In this document: positions 51,763 to 60,009 of the stretch, piece by piece | Layout: every line of letters begins with the position of its first letter | How positions within the stretch are numbered: the stretch's first letter is position 1 | Assembly (NCBI RefSeq): GCF_014058705.1 | Contig: NZ_CP059692.1 | Span: 1,865,001 to 1,929,000 of the forward strand | Source: Aureimonas mangrovi | Lineage (GTDB): Bacteria; Pseudomonadota; Alphaproteobacteria; Rhizobiales; Rhizobiaceae | Length of the DNA: 64,000 nt | Direction: 5' to 3' | Translations under genes and position numbers: made by a program | Notes under the pieces: model-generated | What the model was told of the DNA's origin: nothing | The model's database searches: none | The model's input: only the letters and a program-made list of their open reading frames with translations

Positions 51763-53422
51763 ACGCCTCAGCGCGGCGGAGGCTTTGCCCACCCCCGCAG
51801 CGAACAGGCGTCGCCGGGGAGAGCCGATGCCCGCCCCCGCGCCTTACGTGCGCAAGCACCCCGCGATGGCCGCGCTCTACATGGCGACGGCGACCGTGAT
51901 CTCCATGACGCAGGGTCTGGGGCTCAACCTCGTCTCGGCCAATCTCTACCAGCTTCAGGGACCGCTTGGCGCGACCACAAACGAGACCGTGTGGCTGATG
52001 GCCGCGTATCTCGCGCCCAACGTCAGCCTGACACTGCTCCTGACGAAGGTGCGCGCTCAGTTCGGCCTGCGCAATTTCGCCGAGGTGACGATCCTCGCCT
52101 TCCTGGGCGTGAGCCTCATGCATCTTTTCGTCGACGATCTGCGCTCTGCTCTGGTGGCGCGCTTCTTCGCGGGCGTCGCGGCGTCGCCGGTCTCCTCGCT
52201 GGCCTTCCTCTACATGCTGGAATCGTTTCCACCGGAGAAGAAGCTGAATATCGGCCTGAGTCTGGCGCTGACCAACATCTCCATCGCGATGCCGATTGCG
52301 CGGCTCATCTCCCCGACGCTGCTCGATCTGCATGGCTGGAGCGGGCTTTTCATGGTGGAGACGGCGCTCGCGATGATCAGCCTTTGCGCGATCTACTGCC
52401 TGCCGCTCAACTCGCCGCCGAAGACGCCGGTGATCGAGCGGACCGACCTTGTCAGCTATGGGTTCGTGGCCCTCGGGCTCGGCTCCATCGCCATCGCGGT
52501 GACCGTCGGCCCGTTCTATTGGTGGTTTGAGCACGCGTGGATCGGCGGATTATTGGCGTTCGGCATTGCCAGCCTCACCGCTGCTGTGGTCATCGAACTG
52601 AACCGTGAGAATCCGCTCCTGGACATCCGCTGGATCACGTCGAAGGAGATCGTGCATTTCGCCGGCACGCTGCTTCTCTTTCGCCTGATCCTGTCCGAAC
52701 AGACGAGCGGCGCCAGTGGCTTCTTCCAGGTTCTCGGCCTGCAGAACCAGCAAATGACCACGATGTACGTCATCATGATCGCAAGCGCGATCACGGCCGG
52801 CCTCGTCTGCGCCGTCGTGCTGAAGCCGGGGCGCGAGCCGTACATCCACATCGTCGCGCTTTCGCTGCTGATCGCCGGCTCGTTCATGGACGCGGGCGCC
52901 ACGAACCTCACCCGGCCAGAGCAGATGTATCTCAGCCAGGCGCTGATCGCGATGGCGGGTGTCCTCTTCCTGCCGCCGGCGCTCGCCATCGGCTTCGTCT
53001 CGGCCATGAAACGCGGGATGAACTACATCCTGTCCTTTCTCATCGTGTTTCTGACGACGCAGAGCCTCGGTGGCGCGATCGGCTCGGCACTCTTCCGCTC
53101 GTTCGTGACGGTGCGCGAGAAATTTCACTCGAACCAGATCGTCGAAAACATCGTGACGTCCGATCCGGTGGTCGCGGCGCGCGTCCAGCAGCTCGGCGGA
53201 ACCTACAGCCATGTGCTGACCGACCCGGCGCTGCGCCAAGCGGAGGCATTGCAGCAGCTCGCCACCACGGCGACGCGCGAGGCGAACGTCCTCGCCTACA
53301 ACGACGCCTTCTTCCTCATCGGATGTCTGGCGAGCTTCGGGCTCGCCTGTCTCCTTGTGCATCTCCTTTACAATCACCTGCGTGACGGGCGCGCGGCTGC
53401 TCGTCAGCCTGCCGACGCATGA
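51752..53422 (+). CDS. DHA2-family MFS efflux pump (EmrB-like)
   Basis: 556 residues, about fourteen transmembrane helices; VWLMAAYLAPNVSLTLLLTK corresponds to the DHA2 helix-2 region, and FASVAASPVSSLAFLYML-like sequence follows. Expected to work with the HlyD-type gene, coupled by ATGA, and an outer membrane channel to expel toxic compounds. Confidence 0.9.
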   Translation: MATERLSAAEALPTPAANRRRRGEPMPAPAPYVRKHPAMAALYMATATVISMTQGLGLNLVSANLYQLQGPLGATTNETVWLMAAYLAPNVSLTLLLTKVRAQFGLRNFAEVTILAFLGVSLMHLFVDDLRSALVARFFAGVAASPVSSLAFLYMLESFPPEKKLNIGLSLALTNISIAMPIARLISPTLLDLHGWSGLFMVETALAMISLCAIYCLPLNSPPKTPVIERTDLVSYGFVALGLGSIAIAVTVGPFYWWFEHAWIGGLLAFGIASLTAAVVIELNRENPLLDIRWITSKEIVHFAGTLLLFRLILSEQTSGASGFFQVLGLQNQQMTTMYVIMIASAITAGLVCAVVLKPGREPYIHIVALSLLIAGSFMDAGATNLTRPEQMYLSQALIAMAGVLFLPPALAIGFVSAMKRGMNYILSFLIVFLTTQSLGGAIGSALFRSFVTVREKFHSNQIVENIVTSDPVVAARVQQLGGTYSHVLTDPALRQAEALQQLATTATREANVLAYNDAFFLIGCLASFGLACLLVHLLYNHLRDGRAAARQPADA

Positions 53423-54513
53423 CCGATCGACGAGTGTTCCCCATGTCCAAGGCCTTCCGTTCACTATCCTCGTATGTCGCGCTTCTCGTCGGCTTCATCG
53501 GCGTTCTGTTCGTGCTTTACGCCTGGCACCTCCCGCCATTCTCGTCGAGTATCGAGATCACCGAGGACGCTTATGTGCGCGGGCAGGTAACGATCATCGC
53601 GCCGCAGCTCGCCGGCTATCTCGCCGAAGTGCCGGTCCAGGACTATCAGGCCGTCGAGGAAGGCCAGCTGGTCGCCAGGATCGACGACCGGATCTTCGTC
53701 CAGCGGCTAGCACAGGCCCGTGCCACGCTCGCGGCGCAGACGGCGTCGCTGGACAACTCCCAGCAGCAGCGTGCGGCGAGCGAAGCGCGGGTCGCCGTCG
53801 CGCAAGCGGCGATCGAAAGCGCCGAGGCCGCCTTCCGGGCCGCGCAGTCCAACTTCCAGCGCATCCAGCGGCTCGCCGACGATGGTTATACGCCGAGCAG
53901 CGAGCTCGATACGGCCCGCCAGCAGAACGATCAGGCGCACGCCTCCCTCGATCAGTCGCGCGCCTCGCTCGAGGTCGCTCGTCAGGACCTTCAGACGGTC
54001 ATCGTCCAGCGCGGGTCGCTCGAGGCCGCCGTCAAGGGCGCCGAGGCCGCCGTGCAACTCGCGCAGATCGATCTCGACAACACACGGATCGTCGCGCCGC
54101 GCGCCGGCCACCTCGGTGAGGTCGGCGCGCGCGTCGGCCAGTATGTGCAGGCCGGCTCACAGCTCACCAGCGTCGTGCCGGACGCCAACTGGGTGACGGC
54201 GAACTTCAAGGAGACGCAGCTCGCCGGAATGCGTGTGGGCCAGCCGGTCACCTTCACGGTGGACGCGCTCGGCCACCGCACCCTCACCGGCCGTATCGAG
54301 CGCTTCGCCCCTGCTACCGGCTCCGAGTTCGCAGTGCTGCGACCCGACAACGCGACCGGCAACTTCACCAAGGTCGCCCAGCGCGTTCCCGTGCGCATCG
54401 CGATCGACCCGGATCAGGATGGCGCCGAGCTTCTCGCGCCGGGCCTGTCCGTCGTGGTGAGCGTCGACACTGCGGCCAGTGACGCCGAGGCGTCGACGCG
54501 CGCCGAGCGCTGA
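53419..54513 (+). CDS. HlyD/EmrA-type membrane fusion protein
   Basis: 364 residues: an N-terminal anchor helix (LVGFIGVLFVLYAWHLPPF), a biotinyl-like half IEITEDAYVRGQVTIIAPQL, a long alpha-hairpin with coiled coils (residues about 100-200) and the second half IVAPRAGHLGEVGARVGQYV. Bridges the EmrB-like pump to the outer membrane. Confidence 0.9.
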   Translation: MTDRRVFPMSKAFRSLSSYVALLVGFIGVLFVLYAWHLPPFSSSIEITEDAYVRGQVTIIAPQLAGYLAEVPVQDYQAVEEGQLVARIDDRIFVQRLAQARATLAAQTASLDNSQQQRAASEARVAVAQAAIESAEAAFRAAQSNFQRIQRLADDGYTPSSELDTARQQNDQAHASLDQSRASLEVARQDLQTVIVQRGSLEAAVKGAEAAVQLAQIDLDNTRIVAPRAGHLGEVGARVGQYVQAGSQLTSVVPDANWVTANFKETQLAGMRVGQPVTFTVDALGHRTLTGRIERFAPATGSEFAVLRPDNATGNFTKVAQRVPVRIAIDPDQDGAELLAPGLSVVVSVDTAASDAEASTRAER

Positions 54514-54534
54514 CGGCCGCCGCCATCCGCCGCG

Positions 54535-55881
54535 TCAAAGCGACGCGACGCGCGCCTCTCGCCATTTCACCGCAAAGGTCGTGCCCCGGCCAGGCGCCGA
54601 GCGCACTTCGATGAAGCCGCCGTGGTCCGACACGATGTCGTTGGCCATGCTGAGGCCGAGCCCGGCACCCGAGCCGTGTGGATTGATGCGATAGAACGGC
54701 TCGAAGATTCGCGCCTGCTTGTCCGGCGCGATTCCCTGCCCTTGATCCGTAACGAGTACGGAGCCTTCCGACGAGACCCGAACCGTGATCTCTCCGCAGC
54801 GCCCACCATACTGGATGGCGTTGCGCAGTAGGTTGCCGAAGGCGCGTTCCAACGCGTCGACCTCTCCCTCGATGACCTGCTGGCGCGGATCGGGCTCGAA
54901 GGAGATGTCGTAACCCTCGGAGATCGCGAAGGGGGCGAGGTCGGCCACCACCGTGGAGACAAGTCCGTTCAGCTCCACACGGCTGCGACGCGGCGGTTGC
55001 TGGCGGTACTTCTCGATGTCGAGAAGCTGGTTCGTGATGGCGGTGAGGCGCTTCACGCCGCTCTGCAGATGCGTCTTCTCGGGGCTCGGCGGCAGGGTGT
55101 CGATCCGCACCTGGAGGATCGCGATCGGCGTGCGCAACTCGTGCGCCGCGTTGACGAAGAACCGCTCGGTCGTTTCGAAGCCGTTGTCGAGCCGACGCAG
55201 TGCCATGTTGATCCCGTTGACGACCGGGAGCACTTCGCGCGGCAAGCCCGCCTCGTCGACCGCCCCTCCCCGTGCTTCGAAATCGATCCGGTCCAGGCGC
55301 GCGTTCAGGTCGTTGAGGGATCGCAGAGACCGCCGCGTCACCCAGGGCACGCCGAGAAGGGTTATCGTGGCAAGGATAAGCGCCGGCACGGCGACGGCGA
55401 CAGAGCCGATCCACAAGAGGAGCCCATGCTGGGACATCGACACCCCGCCGGCGAAGATCGTCGCCTCCCCAGCGGGCGTTTCCAGGCGCTCCGAACGTGC
55501 CAGCGCACCGGGGTCGCCGATATAGCCGTGCATCTCGACCGTACGGAACTGGCGCAGGAACTCCCTGTTCGCGATAATTCCCTCCGGTACGTCGCCGTGA
55601 GAGACGATGGTTCCATCGTCGAACTCGGCCAGGAGCCAGAAAGTTGGCCACTCTGCCATCGTCTTCTCGAGGCTCTCGCTCGGGGCAAGCCGGGGCTCCC
55701 CCTCTGCGGACGGCTGGATCGAATCGGCAACCTCCTGCGACAGCCAGATCGAGGGGACCGCACGCTCCGGCGAGACGGCCGAGGCCAAATAGATGACAAG
55801 CGCGGCCGAGGCCGCGATCGCGCAGGCCTGCAGGACGATGAAACCGAGCGTGAAGCGCCAGCGAAGCGAGGAGCTCTTCAT
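54535..55881 (-). CDS. Sensor histidine kinase
   Basis: 448 residues from ATG 55881. Two transmembrane helices (about 12-32 and 165-190) frame a periplasmic sensor of about 130 residues. Kinase boxes: FVNAAHELRTPIAIL (phospho-His), AFGNLLRNAIQYG, VTDQGQGIAPD and GAGLGLSMAND. One base after the response regulator gene. Faces the EmrAB operon tail to tail. Confidence 0.95.
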   Translation of the reverse strand: MKSSSLRWRFTLGFIVLQACAIAASAALVIYLASAVSPERAVPSIWLSQEVADSIQPSAEGEPRLAPSESLEKTMAEWPTFWLLAEFDDGTIVSHGDVPEGIIANREFLRQFRTVEMHGYIGDPGALARSERLETPAGEATIFAGGVSMSQHGLLLWIGSVAVAVPALILATITLLGVPWVTRRSLRSLNDLNARLDRIDFEARGGAVDEAGLPREVLPVVNGINMALRRLDNGFETTERFFVNAAHELRTPIAILQVRIDTLPPSPEKTHLQSGVKRLTAITNQLLDIEKYRQQPPRRSRVELNGLVSTVVADLAPFAISEGYDISFEPDPRQQVIEGEVDALERAFGNLLRNAIQYGGRCGEITVRVSSEGSVLVTDQGQGIAPDKQARIFEPFYRINPHGSGAGLGLSMANDIVSDHGGFIEVRSAPGRGTTFAVKWREARVASL

Positions 55882-55882
55882 G

Positions 55883-56557
55883 TCACGCGGTCTCGTGGAG
55901 GAAGTAGCCGATGCCGCGCACATTCCTGATCACGACGCTGGAGCCTGCATCCGTCAGTTTACGGCGCAGGCGCGACATGTTCGCTTCAAGAGAGTTCGAC
56001 TGGATTTCGTCATCGAAGGAATAGACGCTGTCTTCCAGCGCAGAGCGCAGCACGGTGCGGCCACGGTTGCGCAGCAGCGTCTCCAGGATGAGAAGCTCCC
56101 GCCGGGCGAGGACAAGCCGCTCGCCTTCCACGCTGACATCGCGAGAGACGCGGTCATAGGAGATGTTGCCGGCGACCACGATGCGCGCAGGCGCTTCGGG
56201 CGCCCGTCTCAGGACGGCCGTCATCCGGGCCAGCAACTCGTCGATCTCGAACGGCTTCGGCAGGTAGTCGTCCGCGCCGTCGTTGAGGCCGGAAATCTTC
56301 TCGCGCGTCGAGCCCATCGCGGAGACGATGATGGCGCGTGTCGTCTTGCCCCGCGCTCGCAAGTCGGCAATCAGCGCGCTGCCGTCACCGTCGGGCAACT
56401 GCCGATCTATGAGAAGAATGTCGTAGGTGGCGAGCGCGACGGCCTCTCTTGCGGTCTCTAGATCGATCACGACGTCGAGGACCACGTCGTGCCGCAGGAG
56501 CGCTGCGCGCAGCGCGTCCGCCATTTCGACATCGTCTTCCACGAGCAGCACTCTCAT
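55883..56557 (-). CDS. OmpR-family response regulator
   Basis: 224 residues: MRVLLVEDDVEMADALRAAL with the acidic pocket, phospho-Asp in ILLIDRQLPDGDG, VSAMGSTREKI and PKPFEIDELLARM, then a winged helix. Partner of the adjacent kinase. Confidence 0.95.
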   Translation of the reverse strand: MRVLLVEDDVEMADALRAALLRHDVVLDVVIDLETAREAVALATYDILLIDRQLPDGDGSALIADLRARGKTTRAIIVSAMGSTREKISGLNDGADDYLPKPFEIDELLARMTAVLRRAPEAPARIVVAGNISYDRVSRDVSVEGERLVLARRELLILETLLRNRGRTVLRSALEDSVYSFDDEIQSNSLEANMSRLRRKLTDAGSSVVIRNVRGIGYFLHETA

Positions 56558-56651
56558 TCGTTCGCACTCCTTCTCGGCGAGGCGACCAATGGAAGGCAGG
56601 GCTTACAGGAGAATTACGCGATGAGGTCCGCTAGTTCGTCTTCAAACGAAA

Positions 56652-56672
56652 ACGGCGGCCAGAGGCCGCCGT
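56652..56672 (-). terminator. Rho-independent terminator of the ialB-like gene
   Basis: Arms ACGGCGGCC and GGCCGCCGT with a 3-base loop lie 26 bases beyond the stop. On the minus strand the hairpin is followed by TTTTCGTTTG, the expected T-rich tail. Confidence 0.8.
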
Positions 56673-56697
56673 CAGCATCCGTCAAGCTTCGCGCCCA

Positions 56698-57336
56698 TTA
56701 CTCGGCGGGCGTTTCGCCTCCCTGGAGCGCCTCGTTCTGCGCATCCTGGAAGCGCTGGCGGCGCGCCTCGGCCTGGTTCTGGAGCGCCTCGTTCAACTGC
56801 TGCTGACGCGCTTCAAGTTCCGGTTGCTCGCGCGCGGGGCCATCGAAGGCCTGCGTAAAGCCGCTCAGCGTGATCTCGATCGGGTTCGGCTGGCGCTGGA
56901 AGTTGGTGGACGTGACCCGCATCGTGCCGCCCCGCTTCATCGATTCGACGAGCTGGTCGGAAAGCTCGACCTCCGCAATGCAGCGGTCCGGGAAGCAGAC
57001 CGAATAGTTCAGCGTCTGCGCAGCGTTCTGGTCGATCTGCATCTGGACGCCGGCAGGGATGACGCGTCCCGTCGGCACCACCGCCTGCAGGATACGCTGG
57101 TTCACGCTTCCGGAAACGTCGATGAGGTTCACCGCCGTGATCAGCTGACGCGTGTCGGCGATGAGCGTGTACTGCGTGTTGCAGATCGTGTTGTCGCCCT
57201 GCGGGGCGCAGACCTTGAACCACTCTGCGGGGAGCTGCTGTGCCTGCGCGCCGCCGGCCGGAAGGCCGATCGCGGCGAGAGCCAGGAACCCGCTAGCCAG
57301 AACGGAACGATCGATCATGTGCGAACGGAATTTCAC
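56698..57336 (-). CDS. Invasion-associated locus B (IalB) family protein
   Basis: 212 residues from GTG 57336 (ATG 57318 is an alternative). Signal peptide to GGAQAQ, then the IalB domain with WFKVCAPQGDNTICNTQYTL and CFPDRCIAEVELSD, whose four Cys probably form disulfides. The C-terminal tail is a Gln/Glu-rich coiled coil. Periplasmic; in Bartonella the family is linked to erythrocyte invasion, but it is widespread in Hyphomicrobiales. Confidence 0.85.
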   Translation of the reverse strand: MKFRSHMIDRSVLASGFLALAAIGLPAGGAQAQQLPAEWFKVCAPQGDNTICNTQYTLIADTRQLITAVNLIDVSGSVNQRILQAVVPTGRVIPAGVQMQIDQNAAQTLNYSVCFPDRCIAEVELSDQLVESMKRGGTMRVTSTNFQRQPNPIEITLSGFTQAFDGPAREQPELEARQQQLNEALQNQAEARRQRFQDAQNEALQGGETPAE

Positions 57337-57528
57337 GGGTCTCGGATCCTCTCGAAGCTTCACAAGGAGGTGTTTGCCCTCCCTTAGCGACGTTGGCCGT
57401 GCTTAGCAAATACGGCCGTTTGAAGGCCTCCAGCCTCGCGCGAGCCTGCCCCGGCATGGGTGGCAAAGCCTTTGAGTTCCGGTAGGTTCGGGCACGTTCC
57501 GCCGACGCCTGATGGAGCCTTTCCGCCG

Positions 57529-59370
57529 ATGCGGCCCACCCTCTTTTCGCGCCCGCGCGCCCTCGCCGCGGCCCTCGCCTTCGCCGCCTTCGCAAGCGCC
57601 GGCACCGGTGCATTCGCCCAGCCCCAGCATGCCATCGCCATGCATGGCGAGCCGAAGCTCGCAGCAGGCTTCGAGCATTTCCCCTTCGTGAACCCGCAGG
57701 CGCCACAGGACGGCGCGCTCGTCTACGGCGTGGCGGGAGATTTCGACAATCTGAACCCCGTCATCGTGCAGGGCGCGGCGACGACCGCACGCGGCATCTT
57801 CTTCGACCCCGAGTTCGGCAATCTCGTCTTCGAGCCCCTGATGTTCCGCTCGCCCGACGAACCCTTCACGCTCTATGGACTGGTAGCGGAGAGCGTGGAG
57901 ACGGACGAGGAGCGGACCTTCGTCGAGTTCCAGCTCAATCCCGCCGCGCGCTTCTCCGACGGCAGGCCGGTACGGCCCGAAGACGTGATCTTCACCACCG
58001 AGATGATGAAACGCCCGGGTATCGTGCGCCCGCACTATACGGCATGGCTCTCGCGCGTGGACCGCATCGAGAAGGTGGGCGAGCATGGGGTCCGCTTCAC
58101 CTTCGGCGACGCGGCCGATCGTGAATTGCCGCTGCTGCTCGCCGGGCTGCCGGTTCTGCCCGAGCACGACCACGATCCGGAGACGTTCGGCCGCTCGACC
58201 CTTCGCCCGCTCGTCGGCTCCGGCCCCTACCTGATCGACCGCGTCGAGCCCGGTTCGCGCGTCGTCTACCGTCGCAACCCGGATTACTGGGGCCGCGACC
58301 TGCCGGTGAAGCAGGGGCTCGACAACTACGCGCAGATCACGGTCGAGTATTTCCGCGACGTCAACGCGATGTTCGAGGGCTTCAAGGGCGGGCTCTTCCA
58401 CATCTATCAGGAGCGCAATCCGACGCAGTGGCTGACCGCCTACGACTTCCCCGCGGTGGAACGCGGCGACGTCATCAAGGAGACGTTCGAGACTGGACGT
58501 CCGGCGAATGTCACGGCCTTTTTCTTCAACACGCGCAGGCCGGTGTTCGCGGACCGTAACGTGCGCCGGGCGATCGCCAGCCTCTACGATTTCGAATGGG
58601 CGAACGCCAATCTGCATCGCGGCGCCTATACGCGCACGGCGGGGTTCTTCGACAATTCCGAGCTCTCCTCGGTCGGGCGTCCCGCAAGCGCCGCCGAGCG
58701 CGAGTTTCTGGCGCAGTTTCCCGCGGCGGTGGAACCCGAAGCGATGGAGGGTAAGCTGACACCGCCTGTCAGCGATGGCTCTGGCGGTGATCGTATGATT
58801 TTGCGTGCTGCGCTTACACAGCTTCAGGAGGCCGGCTATTCGATCCAGGGCGGCACTCTCGCGGATGCCGACGGGCGCCCGTTGCGCTTCGAGATCCTCG
58901 TGCAGACGAGCGAGCAGCAGCGCACGGCGCAAGCCTTCGCGCGCACGCTGTCTCGCATCGGGATCGTCGCCGATATCCGGCTCGTCGACGATTCGCAGTA
59001 CCAGCAGCGCCGAATGGCCTTCGACTACGACATGATCCTTTCCCAGCTCACGGGCACGCTCTCGCCAGGCGCTGAGCAGGTCAATCGATGGGGATCGGCC
59101 TCGCGCGACTCGCAGGGCTCCTTCAACTTCGCGGGGGCCGCCGATCCCGCCATCGACGCGGCGCTGGACCGCATAGTGCGTGCCCGCTCACAGGAAGATT
59201 TCGAGGATGCGGTGCGCTCCTACGATCGGATTCTGATCTCGGGCGCCTATGTCGTGCCGCTTTACCACATCGCGGAGCAGTGGCTGGCGCGCTGGCGCTT
59301 CATCCAGCATCCCGACACGACACCCCTCACCGGCTATTACCTGCCGGCCTTCTGGCGCGAGCCGCAGTAG
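57529..59370 (+). CDS. Extracellular solute-binding protein, family 5 (YejA-like)
   Basis: 613 residues from ATG 57529 with a signal peptide ending AGTGAFAQ. SBP_bac_5 features: YGVAGDFDNLNPVIVQGAA, FVEFQLNPAARFSDGRPVRP and VVYRRNPDYWGRDLPV. The GEPKLAAGFEHFPFVNPQAP start and large size match YejA-type oligopeptide or microcin C importers. The permease and ATPase genes are not adjacent. Confidence 0.85.
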   Translation: MRPTLFSRPRALAAALAFAAFASAGTGAFAQPQHAIAMHGEPKLAAGFEHFPFVNPQAPQDGALVYGVAGDFDNLNPVIVQGAATTARGIFFDPEFGNLVFEPLMFRSPDEPFTLYGLVAESVETDEERTFVEFQLNPAARFSDGRPVRPEDVIFTTEMMKRPGIVRPHYTAWLSRVDRIEKVGEHGVRFTFGDAADRELPLLLAGLPVLPEHDHDPETFGRSTLRPLVGSGPYLIDRVEPGSRVVYRRNPDYWGRDLPVKQGLDNYAQITVEYFRDVNAMFEGFKGGLFHIYQERNPTQWLTAYDFPAVERGDVIKETFETGRPANVTAFFFNTRRPVFADRNVRRAIASLYDFEWANANLHRGAYTRTAGFFDNSELSSVGRPASAAEREFLAQFPAAVEPEAMEGKLTPPVSDGSGGDRMILRAALTQLQEAGYSIQGGTLADADGRPLRFEILVQTSEQQRTAQAFARTLSRIGIVADIRLVDDSQYQQRRMAFDYDMILSQLTGTLSPGAEQVNRWGSASRDSQGSFNFAGAADPAIDAALDRIVRARSQEDFEDAVRSYDRILISGAYVVPLYHIAEQWLARWRFIQHPDTTPLTGYYLPAFWREPQ

Positions 59371-60005
59371 AGGTCCACGATCCCGCGCCATTCGGCTTCG
59401 TGCGAGCCTTCGTGGTTCGCCATGCCTGCGCGCGTGAGGACGCCCTTCGGCTTGCAGAAGCTGTAGATCTTCTCGCGCCGCTGGTTCTCGCGCCACGTGA
59501 CGTTAAAGGCCCAGTAGCGCGGAAAGAATTCCATTTCGGCATAGGGCAGATGGTCGTGAACCCACCACGCCATCTTTCGCCAGTCCCCCTCCCCCTGGAA
59601 CCTGTCCCAGAAACTCGGCACGACGACGCAGGCCGTGGCGCCCATGTTGCCATGCTCGTCGCGCCGGTCCCAGATGTGCCCGGCATAGTTGCTCTCGTTC
59701 CGCGCGCAGTTGTAGCCGGCCTTGCCCGCCTTCTGCTGCTCGTTTCCGAAGATGTTCACTTCCGAAGAGCGGAAGGACGAGCGCACCGCGATGCGTCCGA
59801 AGGCATCCTGCAGCGGCTCGAGGATGTTCTCACAGAGCTGACGGCCCGCGGCGATCGCAAGCTCCGGGTCGTCCGGGACGTTCTGGAGCCCGTGAATGGC
59901 GGCGATCTCCGAGAACAGAAAATCGCGCATGAAGAAGGATTTCGATAGCCTCGTTCGGCCGAACTCTGTCAACGTCTGAACGGAGGCAGGCCGGTTTCGG
60001 GTCAT
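59337..60005 (-). CDS. Conserved protein, peptidase M15-like
   Basis: 222 residues: TLTEFGRTRLSKSFFMRDFL, FGRIAVRSSFRSSEVN, SNYAGHIWDRRD and MAWWVHDHLPYAEMEFFP. The R.S.FRS, H..D and H..H..E layout recalls the zinc site of D-Ala-D-Ala carboxypeptidases (M15) and is common in Hyphomicrobiales beside mfd. Enzyme activity is inferred only. Confidence 0.6.
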   Translation of the reverse strand: MTRNRPASVQTLTEFGRTRLSKSFFMRDFLFSEIAAIHGLQNVPDDPELAIAAGRQLCENILEPLQDAFGRIAVRSSFRSSEVNIFGNEQQKAGKAGYNCARNESNYAGHIWDRRDEHGNMGATACVVVPSFWDRFQGEGDWRKMAWWVHDHLPYAEMEFFPRYWAFNVTWRENQRREKIYSFCKPKGVLTRAGMANHEGSHEAEWRGIVDLYCGSRQKAGR

Positions 60006-60009
60006 GAGA

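Noticed and set aside
57403-58932. 509-codon minus-strand frame
   Set aside because: Antisense to the family 5 solute-binding protein, which has a signal peptide and family motifs.
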